Shown: positions 1 through 9,323, counted from the first letter of the stretch. The stretch: DNA of 64,000 nucleotides from Proteiniborus ethanoligenes (GCF_900107485.1 NZ_FNQE01000014.1:1-64000), one strand, 5' to 3'. The notes: generated by a model from the sequence alone, not told the origin. Translations and numbers: made by a program.

Positions 1-2
1 CA

Positions 3-1917
3 ATCGAGTAGGAGGTAATTAATTATTTTAATTACCGTCCTCTCACACCACCAAGCATACCGTTCGGTACTTGGCGGTTCATTAAGACAGTCTGAATTTC
101 TCATACTGTGAAGTTAAACTTTTAAAACCATGATTAATCAGTTTCTGATTAGTTATGGTTTTATTTAGTATTGGACTTTTGGATATTCTCCAGTAGCTTT
201 TCCTAGTGTTGGCATATTCCCATGCCTTACCTTTAGGAACTCCTAGTTTCATTAGGTTTTTAAATCTAGTTCTGACTAATTTCCATGTCTTCCAGACCAC
301 GGCTCTAAGTCGCCTCCGAATCCATTGGTCCAGCTCCTTTAGTTTGGTCTTCATATCTGCTAATTTAAAATAATTTACCCAACCTACGACTATTTCATTT
401 AGTTTCTTAATTCTATGATTGAAATTCATGCTTACATTTCTGTTAGTTATATTTCTAATCTTTTCCTTAAGTCTGTCATAACTTTTGTCATGGACTCTAA
501 ATTTTATTCCACCTTTTCCATAGTAGAAACTATATCCTAAGAATTTTCTTTTTGTTGGTGAAGATACTGCCGACTTTTCAGTATTTACTTTCAGTTTTAG
601 CTCTTTCTCTAGGAATTTTGTGATATTTTCGAGGGCTCTTTCTCCTGCCCTTTTGCTTTTAACATAAACATTACAATCATCAGCATAACGGCAGAATCTA
701 TGTCCCCTTCTTTCTAGTTCTTTGTCTAATTCATCTAGTAATATATTACTTAATAGTGGACTTAGTGGGCCACCTTGAGGTGCTCCTTCTTCTGATTTAA
801 CCTGCATACCTTTTAACATTATCCCTGATTTTAAATACTTTCGTATTAATTTAAGCACTCTTTTGTCTTCTATCTTTCTTGACACTAGATGCATTAAAAG
901 GTCATGATTTATATTATCAAAGAATTTCTCTAAATCCATATCTATTACGTATCTGTATCCTTCATCGATATATTTCTGTGCTTGTTTTAGAGCCATATGT
1001 GTACTTCTTTTGGGTCTAAAACCATAGCTACTATCTGAAAACTCCTTATCGAATATGGGATTGATTACTTGGTTTATTGCTTGTTGAATCAATCTATCTA
1101 TTACGGTTGGTATTCCTAGGAGTCTTACCCCGCCATTTGGTTTGGGTATTTCTTTTCGTCTTACTGGCTGTGGTTTATATTTTCCACTTAGCAGACTTGT
1201 CTTCAAAGTTTCGTAATGTTCTTGTAGGAAAGGTAGAAGTTCATCTACCTTCATTCCATCAATTCCATGGCTTCCTTTGTTAGATACTACTTTCTTGTAC
1301 GCTTCAAAGATATTTCTCTTATCCACTATTCTTTCGAGTAGATGTTCAGTATTAAATTCCGACTTGGTTTTCAGATTTGACATCGCCGACAAATCACTGT
1401 ACACTCCTTGTTTACCTCGAGTTTCCAACCCTACTTCCACAAGCCAGTCCAAGTCCTTGGTTTTCTGTATTCTTTTCATGTTTGTTGAGATTGCCAATCC
1501 TACTCACCTCCTTAATGTTCAGCCCTTCCAAGGTTATTCATGACTAACCTTGTACTATGGCTTCTGCTGACTTCTGATAGTTCAGCCACACATCACTGCA
1601 TGGGTTACCATTTAGATATTTCATCTTTTAATGGTGTATCTACCAGACCTCCCCAGGTAAGAACGTAAACTTTCACTCCATATATCTGCTACATCTACTT
1701 TCCCTGTTTCGGATAGTTTTGGACTTTGACTTGTTTAGCAGCCTCATCCACAGGGTTAAGCCTCAAATGTAGTTCGTGTACCTCAGACCAGAGCTTTGCC
1801 GCCGACTTCCTTCAGATTCCACCTCACGATGGACACCCTTGTCTTGAGCTAACGGTTGGCACTATCAACCCCCGTATCGGACTTGCACCGACTAGTTTAT
1901 GCCCATGCTGGGCGCAC
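3..1917 (-). mobile_element. Group II intron, class C type, with its maturase gene
   Basis: On the minus strand the element starts GTGCGCCC at 1917, the usual group II 5' end. A structured RNA of about 420 nt follows, then the maturase gene, then a domain V/VI-like end at about 90-3 that finishes CTCGAT. The 5' exon is a perfect 16-bp hairpin (1924-1957) followed by TTTTCTTA, so insertion is about 6 nt behind an intrinsic terminator. Together with a maturase lacking an endonuclease domain this is the signature of bacterial class C introns. The 3' exon lies beyond the window edge, so the 3' boundary is good only to a few bases. Confidence 0.85.
82..1497 (-). CDS. ltrA: Group II intron reverse transcriptase/maturase
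   Basis: 471 aa multifunctional intron protein: reverse transcription of the intron and help with its splicing. The reverse transcriptase domain carries the catalytic YADD motif in the middle of the protein, and a maturase domain (group II maturase-specific, around the KLKELDQWIRRRLR stretch) follows. The chain stops without an HNH endonuclease domain, as is usual for class C introns. The chosen start is TTG, about 9 nt behind AAGGAGG; the next in-frame ATG is six codons downstream. The reading frame is intact, so the intron may still be active. Confidence 0.93.
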   Translation of the reverse strand: MAISTNMKRIQKTKDLDWLVEVGLETRGKQGVYSDLSAMSNLKTKSEFNTEHLLERIVDKRNIFEAYKKVVSNKGSHGIDGMKVDELLPFLQEHYETLKTSLLSGKYKPQPVRRKEIPKPNGGVRLLGIPTVIDRLIQQAINQVINPIFDKEFSDSSYGFRPKRSTHMALKQAQKYIDEGYRYVIDMDLEKFFDNINHDLLMHLVSRKIEDKRVLKLIRKYLKSGIMLKGMQVKSEEGAPQGGPLSPLLSNILLDELDKELERRGHRFCRYADDCNVYVKSKRAGERALENITKFLEKELKLKVNTEKSAVSSPTKRKFLGYSFYYGKGGIKFRVHDKSYDRLKEKIRNITNRNVSMNFNHRIKKLNEIVVGWVNYFKLADMKTKLKELDQWIRRRLRAVVWKTWKLVRTRFKNLMKLGVPKGKAWEYANTRKSYWRISKSPILNKTITNQKLINHGFKSLTSQYEKFRLS

Positions 1918-1960
1918 TAAGAAAAACTAAGACTAAGAATGTTCTTAGTCTTAGTTTATA
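1918..1960 (-). terminator. Intrinsic terminator of the coat-like gene; intron target site
   Basis: Perfect 16-bp inverted repeat at 1924-1939 and 1942-1957, followed on the minus strand by TTTTCTTA. It sits just behind the stop codon of the Met-rich gene on the same strand and directly before the intron 5' end, so it serves as transcription terminator and as intron insertion target. Confidence 0.85.
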
Positions 1961-1982
1961 TGTTCTGTTTTAGATGTATTCT

Positions 1983-2300
1983 CTATTCACTCATGTACAT
2001 TTCCTCATCCATCATTGGCATAATGGGGTACATTGAGTCCATAGGCATCATTGGATAAATTGGGTACATAGGATACATAGGATACATGCAGTCCCCTTCT
2101 TCTCCAGCCATGTCGTATCCCCAATTTGACATACACATCATCATGCATCTCATCATCATTGGATTATTCATTATAGGGCAAGTGCCCATTGGAGGATACA
2201 TTGGATATGTGGGGCATTTTGGTTTTTCTGGATATGTTGGTTTTGGACACTCTTCTGGTTTTGAAGGAGGCATATATCGACCTCTTGGCCTTCTAATCAA
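1983..2300 (-). CDS. Met/Pro/Tyr-rich low-complexity protein, possible spore coat component
   Basis: 105 aa. The C-terminal half is built from short repeats such as YPMYPMYPIYPMMPM, with clusters of Met and a few Cys; the N-terminus is basic and Pro-rich. No catalytic motif and no signal peptide are seen. Tyr/Met/Pro-rich proteins of this size in spore formers are often coat or exosporium components, and spmA/spmB are next door on the other strand, but that role is inference. Start is TTG 9-10 nt behind AAGGAG; an in-frame ATG lies eight codons further on. The low-complexity repeats argue for caution, but gene-like start signals and a dedicated terminator support a real gene. Confidence 0.6.
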   Translation of the reverse strand: MIRRPRGRYMPPSKPEECPKPTYPEKPKCPTYPMYPPMGTCPIMNNPMMMRCMMMCMSNWGYDMAGEEGDCMYPMYPMYPIYPMMPMDSMYPIMPMMDEEMYMSE

Positions 2301-2483
2301 CTCAGTTCAACTCCTTTATTCTAAAATAAATTGCTTAGTATCATTATATGAACTATGTTGTTAACCGTTACTTTTTGTATACTAAAGTTGTAATCCAGAA
2401 CTATCTATAGGCATATACTCTAAATATACCGAGCTATAAAGGACTCTTAACTATATAATTTTAAGCGATTAGAGGTAATTAAT

Positions 2484-3059
2484 ATGCTAAGCTATATTTG
2501 GTTTTTTTTAATATTCACAGGAATAGTAATTGGAGCTTTCACTGGTAATCTCCAGGCTATAAACACAGCTATTGTAGAAGATACCTCTGAGGCTGTTAAG
2601 TTTGTCATAGGCCTTATGGGTGTTATGTCTCTATGGCTTGGTCTTATGAATGTGGCAGAAAGGTCTGGATTGATTAAGAGTTTTAGTAAGCTCCTAGCTC
2701 CTATTACAGGGGTATTATTTCCCGGTATACCTAAAGGGCATCCAGCCATGAGCTCTATAGTCATGAATATGGTCACTAACATGTTTGGAGCAGGTAATTC
2801 TGCAACTGCAATAGGATTAAAGGCTATGGAGGAAATGAATAGCTTAAATAAAAATAAAGCTAAGGCAACTAATGCAATGTGTATGTTTTTAGTAATCAAT
2901 ATGTCTTCAATACAAATTGTTCCTCTTACAGTATTGAAAATTCGGGCAGATACAGGTTCAATGAATGTGACAGAGATCATAGGTACTTCTTTAATTGCAA
3001 CTACAATATCAACTGTTGTAGGTATTTTAAGTGTTAAAATATTAGAGAAAAGGGAATGA
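2484..3059 (+). CDS. spmA: Spore maturation protein A
   Basis: 191 aa integral membrane protein with a nucleoside-recognition (Gate) domain, which in SpmA proteins takes part in spore core dehydration and heat resistance. Family-typical stretches include GLMGVMSLWLGLMNVAERSG and GHPAMSSIVMNMVTNMFGAGN. Several hydrophobic segments run through the whole length. ATG is preceded by GAGGTAA. spmB follows after 6 bp, so the two are co-transcribed, as in Bacillus. Expected to act in the forespore or mother-cell membrane during late sporulation. Confidence 0.93.
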   Translation: MLSYIWFFLIFTGIVIGAFTGNLQAINTAIVEDTSEAVKFVIGLMGVMSLWLGLMNVAERSGLIKSFSKLLAPITGVLFPGIPKGHPAMSSIVMNMVTNMFGAGNSATAIGLKAMEEMNSLNKNKAKATNAMCMFLVINMSSIQIVPLTVLKIRADTGSMNVTEIIGTSLIATTISTVVGILSVKILEKRE

Positions 3060-3065
3060 TTTTGC

Positions 3066-3602
3066 ATGGTTGAAGCATTAAATCTATTATCTATTGCAAT
3101 TATTCCAGCCATCATGAGTATAATATTAATACATGGCTACATAAAGGAAATAAATATTTATGATGCTTTTGTTCAAGGTGCTAAAGACGGTTTTAAGGCA
3201 TCTTTAAGAATATTGCCTTATCTAATTGCAATTTTTCTGGCCATTGGTGTGTTTAAAAGATCTGGTGCAATGGATATCCTAGTTAGTCTTATGGAGCCTA
3301 TTGCCAAGATTTTTGGAATACCAAAGGAAGTAGTTCCTCTAGCTCTTATGCGTCCTATTTCTGGAAGTGGCTCTTTGGTCATAGTTAAGGAAATAATCTC
3401 TGGGTATGGACCTGATTCTTTTGTTGGAAGGGTAGCTTCTACTATGATGGGATCTGCAGAGACTATATTTTATACTATGGCTGTATATTTTGGAGCTATT
3501 GGGATTAAAGATTCTAGACATACCCTATCTGCTGCTCTCATATCCCATTTAGCTTCTATTATTGCTTCTGTGGTTGTGTGTAGCTTTGTGTTTAGAGGAT
3601 AA
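3066..3602 (+). CDS. spmB: Spore maturation protein B
   Basis: 178 aa membrane protein, second half of the SpmA/SpmB pair, with the nucleoside-recognition domain (RPISGSGSLVIVKEII, STMMGSAETIFYTMAVYFG). Length and hydrophobic profile match the family. It starts 6 bp after spmA, with its ribosome binding site (AAAAGGGA) inside the end of spmA. Both proteins are needed together for normal spore core water content in Bacillus, so a shared transport or membrane role is likely. No terminator is seen between spmB and the T-box promoter that follows. Confidence 0.93.
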   Translation: MVEALNLLSIAIIPAIMSIILIHGYIKEINIYDAFVQGAKDGFKASLRILPYLIAIFLAIGVFKRSGAMDILVSLMEPIAKIFGIPKEVVPLALMRPISGSGSLVIVKEIISGYGPDSFVGRVASTMMGSAETIFYTMAVYFGAIGIKDSRHTLSAALISHLASIIASVVVCSFVFRG

Positions 3603-3634
3603 TGGAAAATAAAATGGAAATGAAATATAAACCC

Positions 3635-3663
3635 TTGACATTTTTAAACTATTTATGTATAGT
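3635..3663 (+). promoter_or_regulatory. Sigma-A type promoter of the metG T-box leader
   Basis: TTGACA at 3635-3640 and TATAGT at 3658-3663 with a 17-nt spacer, directly in front of the T-box RNA. Confidence 0.8.
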
Positions 3664-3671
3664 TTTTATTA

Positions 3672-3955
3672 ATATAGTTAAATATATTAAAAAGCGATGC
3701 TGAGAAGAGTAGGCTTGTATGTCTATCTATAGAGAGCTAGATTAGGTGAAAGCTAGCGTTAGATGTTAAGCTGAATATGGTCTCGAAGCTATATAGCTGA
3801 GCTGAATAAGTTAGGCTATGTCGGATTTGTATCCGTTATATTTACAATGGTTTAAAAGAACCTACTAAGGTCTAAGTCGTGAGGCTTAGATAAATTAGAG
3901 TGGTAACACGAGGAAGCAGCCTTCGTCTCTATCTGGAGATGAGGGCTTTTTTTAT
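3672..3955 (+). ncRNA. T-box riboswitch, methionine type
   Basis: Leader RNA that senses uncharged tRNA. Stem I begins near AAGCGATGCTGAGAAGAGTAG. The specifier region reads GAATATGGTC and offers ATG (Met) followed by a purine. The T-box sequence AGAGTGGTAACACGAGG (about 3898-3914) contains the TGGT that would pair with the tRNA acceptor end. It is followed by a 12-bp terminator hairpin (stem halves AGCCTTCGTCTC and GAGATGAGGGCT) and a run of T. A Met specifier fits the downstream gene, methionyl-tRNA synthetase. Exact limits are estimated. Confidence 0.88.
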
Positions 3956-3975
3956 TTAATTAAGCAATAACGATA

Positions 3976-4162
3976 GGGGAACGATGGTTTAACGATAGTT
4001 TAACGATAGTTAAACAATTGTTTAACGATAGTTTAACGATAGTTTAACGATGGTTTAACTACTGTTTAACAATTGTTCAACTACTGTTCAACTACTGTTC
4101 AACTACTGTTCAACTACTGTTCAACTACTGTTCAACTACTGTTCAACTACTGTTCAACTAAC
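3976..4162 (+). repeat. 11-bp tandem repeat array in the metG leader
   Basis: Sixteen units of exactly 11 bp in one phase from 3976 to 4151, plus a partial unit. The first half uses variants of GTTTAACGATA, the second half seven identical copies of GTTCAACTACT (4075-4151). One unit junction forms a perfect 18-bp palindrome, GTTAAACAATTGTTTAAC (4009-4026). The array fills the space between the T-box terminator and the metG ribosome binding site, so it is transcribed in the mRNA leader whenever the T-box reads through. Confidence 0.95.
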
Positions 4163-4186
4163 AACTAATAACAGGAGGTTTTAAAT

Positions 4187-6151
4187 ATGGGTAAAAAATT
4201 TTATGTGACAACGCCTATTTATTATCCGAGCGACAATCTTCATATAGGCCATACATATTGTACTGTAGCTGCAGATACAATAGCAAGATTTAAGAGATTG
4301 CTTGGATATGATGTAAAGTTTCTAACAGGAACTGATGAGCATGGTCAAAAAATTCAAAATGTGGCAAAGGAAAAAGGAGTTGAACCTAAGGAATATTTAG
4401 ACGGGATTGTTTCTAATATAAAGGAGCTATGGAAAACTCTAGATATTTCTTATGATAGGCTTATAAGAACTACTGATGAGGATCACAAGGAAATAGTGCA
4501 AAAAATATTTAGCAAGCTTTATGAGCAGGGGGATATTTACAAAAGCCAATACGAGGGTCATTACTGTACTCCTTGCGAGTCCTTTTGGACTGAAAGTCAG
4601 CTAGTAGAAGGAAAATGCCCAGACTGCAATAGAGAAGTAAAGCTGGCAAAGGAAGAGGCTTATTTCTTTAAGCTTTCTAAATATCAGGATAGACTTTTAA
4701 AGCTATATGAAGAAAATCCAAGCTTCCTACTCCCTGATGCGAGAAGAAATGAAATGCTGAATAATTTCTTGAAGCCAGGACTAGAAGACTTATGTGTTTC
4801 AAGATCTACCTTTGATTGGGGAGTTAAGGTTCCCTTCGATGATAAGCATGTTATTTATGTTTGGATTGATGCTTTGAGCAACTATATCACAGCATTAGGT
4901 TATCTTACAGATAATGATGAGGAGTTTAAAAAGTACTGGCCTGCAAATGTTCATTTAGTAGGTAAGGAAATAGTGCGATTCCATGCTATTATCTGGCCTG
5001 CTATTTTAATGGCCTTAGATATAGATTTACCTAAAACAGTTTTTGGGCATGGATGGATATTGTTTGAAAATGACAAAATGTCAAAATCAAAGGGTAATGT
5101 AATCTATCCTGAGCCTTTAATAGAGCTATATGGAGTAGATGCTTTAAAATATTTCTTGTTAAGAGAATTTTCCTTTGGCCAGGATGGTTCTTTTTCTAAA
5201 GAAAAATTCTTGATTAGAGTAAACTCTGACCTTGCAAATGATTTAGGGAACTTAGTAAGCAGAACAGTGGCTATGATAGATAAATATAATGGTGGAATCA
5301 TACCTGAAGGTAATGTGAGGGAGGATATTGATAATAGCCTAATAGAATTAGGAGTTTCTACAGCCAAGAAGGTAGAAAACCATATGGACAATTTAAGCTT
5401 TGGAAATGCACTTGAGGAAATATGGAAGCTTGTAGGTAGAGCTAATAAATATGTAGATGAAACTACTCCTTGGATATTGGCAAAGGAGGAAGACAAAAAA
5501 GGTAGATTAGATACTGTATTATATAATTTAGCTGAATCTCTAAGAATAGTATCTGTACTCATTAGACCTTTTATGGAAAAAACCTCTAATGGTATATGGA
5601 GTCAGTTGGGAATAGAGCTTGGTCAAGGAACAGATTGGAGTGACCTATGGGAATGGGGAAAATTACCTACAGGTGTCAAGGTTAAAAAAGAAAATCCACT
5701 ATTCCCAAGACTTGATGTTAAGGTAGAGCTCCAAAAAATAAATGAAGCTAACGAAGCATTTATCCAAAAAAGATATGGAAAAACAGAAGAGCCTCAGGGT
5801 AATTCTAAGGAAAATGAAGAGCTCCAAGATTTTATTACTATAGAAGATGTAGATAAAGTAGATTTGAGAGTAGCTAAGGTAGTGTCAGCTGAAAAGCATC
5901 CTGATGCAGATAAGCTTTTAGTTCTTCAGCTAGAGGTAGGAGATGAAAAAAGACAGGTTGTCTCTGGTATTGCTAAGTATTATAAGCCTGAAGAATTAAT
6001 TGGGAAAAATGTAATCCTTGTCTATAATCTTAAGCCTATCAAGCTAAGAGGTGTAGAATCTCACGGAATGATACTTGCTGCAGATAAGGGTAAAAGCCTT
6101 ACTCTAGCTACCGTAATGGATGATATAGGTAGTGGAGCAAAGGTAAAATAA
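4187..6151 (+). CDS. metG: Methionyl-tRNA synthetase
   Basis: 654 aa class I aminoacyl-tRNA synthetase that charges tRNA-Met in the cytoplasm. The HIGH motif appears as HIGH in [15 protein letters not shown] near the N-terminus, the zinc knuckle as CTPCESFW...CPDC, and KMSKS as [13 protein letters not shown]. The anticodon-binding helical domain follows, and the last 110 residues form an EMAP-II/Arc1p-like tRNA-binding domain ([19 protein letters not shown]), as in Bacillus MetS. ATG lies behind AGGAGG. Expression is controlled by the T-box leader. tatD follows after 12 bp in the same operon. Confidence 0.97.
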   Translation: MGKKFYVTTPIYYPSDNLHIGHTYCTVAADTIARFKRLLGYDVKFLTGTDEHGQKIQNVAKEKGVEPKEYLDGIVSNIKELWKTLDISYDRLIRTTDEDHKEIVQKIFSKLYEQGDIYKSQYEGHYCTPCESFWTESQLVEGKCPDCNREVKLAKEEAYFFKLSKYQDRLLKLYEENPSFLLPDARRNEMLNNFLKPGLEDLCVSRSTFDWGVKVPFDDKHVIYVWIDALSNYITALGYLTDNDEEFKKYWPANVHLVGKEIVRFHAIIWPAILMALDIDLPKTVFGHGWILFENDKMSKSKGNVIYPEPLIELYGVDALKYFLLREFSFGQDGSFSKEKFLIRVNSDLANDLGNLVSRTVAMIDKYNGGIIPEGNVREDIDNSLIELGVSTAKKVENHMDNLSFGNALEEIWKLVGRANKYVDETTPWILAKEEDKKGRLDTVLYNLAESLRIVSVLIRPFMEKTSNGIWSQLGIELGQGTDWSDLWEWGKLPTGVKVKKENPLFPRLDVKVELQKINEANEAFIQKRYGKTEEPQGNSKENEELQDFITIEDVDKVDLRVAKVVSAEKHPDADKLLVLQLEVGDEKRQVVSGIAKYYKPEELIGKNVILVYNLKPIKLRGVESHGMILAADKGKSLTLATVMDDIGSGAKVK

Positions 6152-6163
6152 GGAGGAAATATA

Positions 6164-6928
6164 ATGCTTATTGATAGCCATGCACATTTAGATGATAAAA
6201 GGTTTGATAAGGACAGGGATAAAATAATTAAAGATTTAAAAAATCATGGAGTGCAAATTGTAATAAATCCCGGTGCCGATGTTGCGTCATCTGTAAAGGC
6301 AGTATCTATGGCGAAAGAATATGAAAATATATATGCAGCTGTTGGTGTACATCCCCATGATGCTAAAACTATGGATAATACGACCATACAGCTGCTAAGC
6401 TCCCTTGCTAATAATGAAAAGGTTATTGCAATAGGAGAAATAGGCTTAGATTATCATTATGATAATTCACCTCGAGATGTACAAAAAGAATGGTTTGTAG
6501 AGCAAATACGACTTGCTAAAAAGCTCAAGCTCCCAATAATCATACATGAAAGAGAAGCAAGTCAGGATATGTATAATATTTTAAAGCAGGAAACTGATGA
6601 AAACTTAACAGGAGTACTGCACTGCTATTCTGGAAGCCTTGAAATGGCAAGAGAATACTTAAAGATGGGATATTATATATCCTTTGCAGGTCCTATAACC
6701 TTTAATAATGCTAGGATATCAAAGGAGGTTGCTAAAAGTATACCTTTAGATAGGATATTGATAGAAACTGATTCTCCATATTTGTCTCCAGAACCTAGAA
6801 GGGGTAGAAGAAATGAACCTCTTAACGTAAGATATGTGGCAGCTATGATAGCAGAGCTTAGAGGTATTTCATTTGATGAAGTAGCAAGGGTAACAAGTGC
6901 AAATACAAAAAAATTATTCCAGATTTAA
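6164..6928 (+). CDS. tatD: TatD family metal-dependent DNase
   Basis: 254 aa TIM-barrel hydrolase (YabD/YcfH branch). Metal ligands are visible as HAH at the N-terminus, the Glu of GEIGLDYHYD, His of IIIHERE, His of LHCYSG and Asp of ETDSPYLSPEP. Family members have 3'-5' exonuclease or AP-endonuclease activity in DNA repair; the substrate here is not shown by sequence. It starts behind AGGAGG 12 bp after metG, the same neighbour as in Bacillus subtilis, so co-transcription with metG is likely. Confidence 0.93.
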   Translation: MLIDSHAHLDDKRFDKDRDKIIKDLKNHGVQIVINPGADVASSVKAVSMAKEYENIYAAVGVHPHDAKTMDNTTIQLLSSLANNEKVIAIGEIGLDYHYDNSPRDVQKEWFVEQIRLAKKLKLPIIIHEREASQDMYNILKQETDENLTGVLHCYSGSLEMAREYLKMGYYISFAGPITFNNARISKEVAKSIPLDRILIETDSPYLSPEPRRGRRNEPLNVRYVAAMIAELRGISFDEVARVTSANTKKLFQI

Positions 6929-6932
6929 TATG

Positions 6933-6961
6933 TTGACTTTAAATGGAATATATGGTACAAT
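6933..6961 (+). promoter_or_regulatory. Sigma-A promoter of abrB
   Basis: TTGACT at 6933-6938 and TACAAT at 6956-6961 with a 17-nt spacer, about 50 bp upstream of the abrB start codon. Confidence 0.8.
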
Positions 6962-7013
6962 TTAATTTGTAAATTCAAGTCGAATTTTGACATGTAGAAT
7001 AGGAGGATGTAAA

Positions 7014-7253
7014 ATGAAATCAACAGGAATTGTAAGAAAGGTAGACGAGCTAGGTAGAGTTGTTATACCAATAGAATTAAGAAGAACACTTGACATAGCT
7101 GAAAAAGATGCTCTTGAAATTTATGTAGATGGAGAGCAAATTATACTTAAGAAATATGCTCCTGCTTGTATTTTCTGTGGACAAGCTAAGAACATAACTG
7201 TTTTTAAAGGCAAAAATATTTGCCCTCAATGCCAAAACGAATTAAGCAAATAA
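7014..7253 (+). CDS. abrB: AbrB-type transition-state regulator with C-terminal zinc ribbon
   Basis: 79 aa. The N-terminal swapped-hairpin DNA-binding domain is nearly canonical (STGIVRKVDELGRVVIPIEL). The C-terminal part has two CxxC pairs (CIFCG, CPQC), a short zinc ribbon-like end common in clostridial relatives but absent from Bacillus AbrB. Start chosen at the ATG behind AGGAGG; an upstream in-frame ATG would overlap that site. Its own promoter lies upstream and a terminator follows. AbrB proteins repress post-exponential and sporulation genes; here it faces the origin-type gene block as in Bacillus. Confidence 0.92.
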   Translation: MKSTGIVRKVDELGRVVIPIELRRTLDIAEKDALEIYVDGEQIILKKYAPACIFCGQAKNITVFKGKNICPQCQNELSK

Positions 7254-7277
7254 TTTCCCTATAGTATAAAATTGATT

Positions 7278-7309
7278 AAAGAGATTCTTTATGTAAGAAT
7301 CTCTTTTTC
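7278..7309. terminator. Bidirectional terminator between abrB and rsmI
   Basis: 12-bp stem AAAGAGATTCTT / AAGAATCTCTTT with a 5-nt loop and T runs on both sides, placed between two convergent genes. Confidence 0.9.
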
Positions 7310-7319
7310 GCATTTTAAT

Positions 7320-8159
7320 TCATATTTCTATGCTTTCCTTATACACTTCATTTTTAGCTATTCCTCTCTCTTCAGCTACTTTTTTTACTGCATCTTTTTT
7401 TGACATGCCTTCATTAATATACATGTTCAAATGAGCCTTTATGGATATTTCCCACTCTTTTTCCTCTATATCTTCTTCCTTAGAGTTGCCTTGAATTATT
7501 ACTACAAATTCGCCCTTTGGCTCTTCCTCATTATATTTGTCTATTGCCTCTTTTACACTTCCTCTAAAAACCTCTTCATACTTTTTAGTTAGCTCTCTAC
7601 ATAAGGCTATATTCCTATCTCCAAGGACCTCAAGCATAAGGTCTAACAATGCTTTTATTCTATATGGGGATTCATATAATATTATAGTTCTTCTTTCTAA
7701 CTTTATATTTAATAATGCTTCTCTTCTTTCTTTACCCTTAGATGGCAAAAATCCTTCAAATACAAATTTCCCAGTAGGTAAGCCTGATAATACTAATGCT
7801 AAAATTGAAGCTGTAGCTCCAGGAAGTGCTGTAACTTCTATATTGTTTTCGATGGCTAGTTTTATCAAATCCTCTCCAGGGTCTGATATGCCTGGCATTC
7901 CTGCATCTGATACTAATGCAATGCTTTCTCCATTTAATATTTTTTGTATTATTACTTCTCCTTTTTCTCTTTTATTATGCTCATGGTAGCTAGTAAGAGG
8001 CTTTTTAATCTGGAAGTGATTTAGGAGCTTTATAGTATGCCTAGTATCTTCTGCTGCTATAAGGTCTACTTCCTTCAATGTGTTTAATACTCTTAAGGTT
8101 ATGTCTTCTAAATTGCCTATAGGTGTGGGGCAAATATATAGTTTACCTATATCTCTCAA
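7320..8159 (-). CDS. rsmI: 16S rRNA (cytidine(1402)-2'-O)-methyltransferase
   Basis: 279 aa SAM-dependent tetrapyrrole-methylase-fold enzyme that 2'-O-methylates C1402 in the ribosomal decoding centre. Diagnostic stretches are TPIGNLEDITLRVLN, AAEDTRHTIKLLNHF and DAGMPGISDPGEDL. Start chosen at TTG (8159), 6 nt behind GAGGTGAG; a longer frame upstream would run back through the ribosome binding site and into the methyltransferase gene before it. It lies 7 bp behind that gene, as yabC follows yabB in Bacillus. Confidence 0.94.
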   Translation of the reverse strand: MRDIGKLYICPTPIGNLEDITLRVLNTLKEVDLIAAEDTRHTIKLLNHFQIKKPLTSYHEHNKREKGEVIIQKILNGESIALVSDAGMPGISDPGEDLIKLAIENNIEVTALPGATASILALVLSGLPTGKFVFEGFLPSKGKERREALLNIKLERRTIILYESPYRIKALLDLMLEVLGDRNIALCRELTKKYEEVFRGSVKEAIDKYNEEEPKGEFVVIIQGNSKEEDIEEKEWEISIKAHLNMYINEGMSKKDAVKKVAEERGIAKNEVYKESIEI

Positions 8160-8166
8160 GGATGTC

Positions 8167-8916
8167 TCACCTCTTTTCCATTCCGTATATTTTATATATT
8201 TCTTCTGTATATGTACCGTCATCATTATATACATAAAGTGGTTTTTCAAATTTCAGCTCTGGTTTAGATGCTTTTACGCTCTTGATGAGTACTAGATTAG
8301 GCTTATCCTCTACTTTTGGATGTACAAATCTAATCTTCTTTGGTTCAAGCTTATATTCTCTTAGCAAGCAAAAGATGTCCACTATCCTATGAGGTCTATG
8401 TACCATAAAAAAGCTTCCATTATGCTTTAGTAATCTACTCCCTGTCCTTATGACATCCTCTAGGGTGCAAGTTATCTCATGTCTAGATATAGCCTTTTTA
8501 TCTTCTGGATTTATTATACCTCCTCCTTGAAGCATGTAAGGGGGATTTGAAATTACTGTGTCAAAGATATTTATGCCTAGCTTTTCGGGAGCATTATTTA
8601 AATCCATGTTTATTATCTGGATACTGTCCTCAAGGTTATTCATTTCTACAGTTCTTTTAGCCATTTGGGCAACTTCTTCTTGTATTTCTATTCCATATAT
8701 TTTTTTAACCTGATTTTTTCCCCATATGAGAAGTGGTATAATTCCAGTGCCTGTGCCTAAATCCACTATAGTTGCATTTTTTCTTATTTCACAAAAGCTT
8801 GACAACAGAACAGCATCCATTCCAAAGCAAAAGCCATCTGTGTTTTGAATTATTTTAAGCCCTTTTAATTTCAAATCATCTATTCTTTCATTTTCTTTCA
8901 ATACTACATTTTTCAT
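8167..8916 (-). CDS. tRNA1(Val) A37 N6-methyltransferase-like SAM methyltransferase (YabB type)
   Basis: 249 aa class I methyltransferase. SAM motif I reads VDLGTGTGIIPLL, and the catalytic NPPY motif of N6-adenine methyltransferases appears as VISNPPYMLQGGG. The family (TrmN6/YfiC) methylates A37 of tRNA-Val; specificity is inferred from family and synteny with Bacillus yabB. ATG at 8916 is preceded by GAGGAG; a further ATG five codons upstream overlaps that site and is less likely. Confidence 0.88.
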   Translation of the reverse strand: MKNVVLKENERIDDLKLKGLKIIQNTDGFCFGMDAVLLSSFCEIRKNATIVDLGTGTGIIPLLIWGKNQVKKIYGIEIQEEVAQMAKRTVEMNNLEDSIQIINMDLNNAPEKLGINIFDTVISNPPYMLQGGGIINPEDKKAISRHEITCTLEDVIRTGSRLLKHNGSFFMVHRPHRIVDIFCLLREYKLEPKKIRFVHPKVEDKPNLVLIKSVKASKPELKFEKPLYVYNDDGTYTEEIYKIYGMEKR

Positions 8917-9017
8917 AAAACCGCTCCTCATTTTATCATTTGATAAACAATCTATATTAGTATTATATCATTTTACTTAATGATACAACAAAAGCTTCTA
9001 TCAGAGTATTTGGTAGC

Positions 9018-9047
9018 AAAAAAAGACCCTTTCAGGTCTCTTTTTTA
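9018..9047. terminator. Terminator behind the ferredoxin gene
   Basis: AGACC / GGTCT hairpin with T runs on either strand; it lies just behind the ferredoxin stop codon. Confidence 0.75.
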
Positions 9048-9055
9048 AGTATTTA

Positions 9056-9316
<261 letters not shown>

Positions 9317-9323
9317 TTAACAT

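Noticed and set aside
1725-1920. Plus-strand frame of 64 codons
   Set aside because: It lies wholly within the group II intron RNA on the other strand and has no ribosome binding site.
2325-2375. Sigma-E or sigma-K promoter for the Met-rich gene
   Set aside because: CATATAATG is suggestive, but no convincing -35 element at the right distance could be fixed by eye.
3976-4162. CRISPR array
   Set aside because: Units are contiguous 11-mers without spacers, and no cas genes are near.
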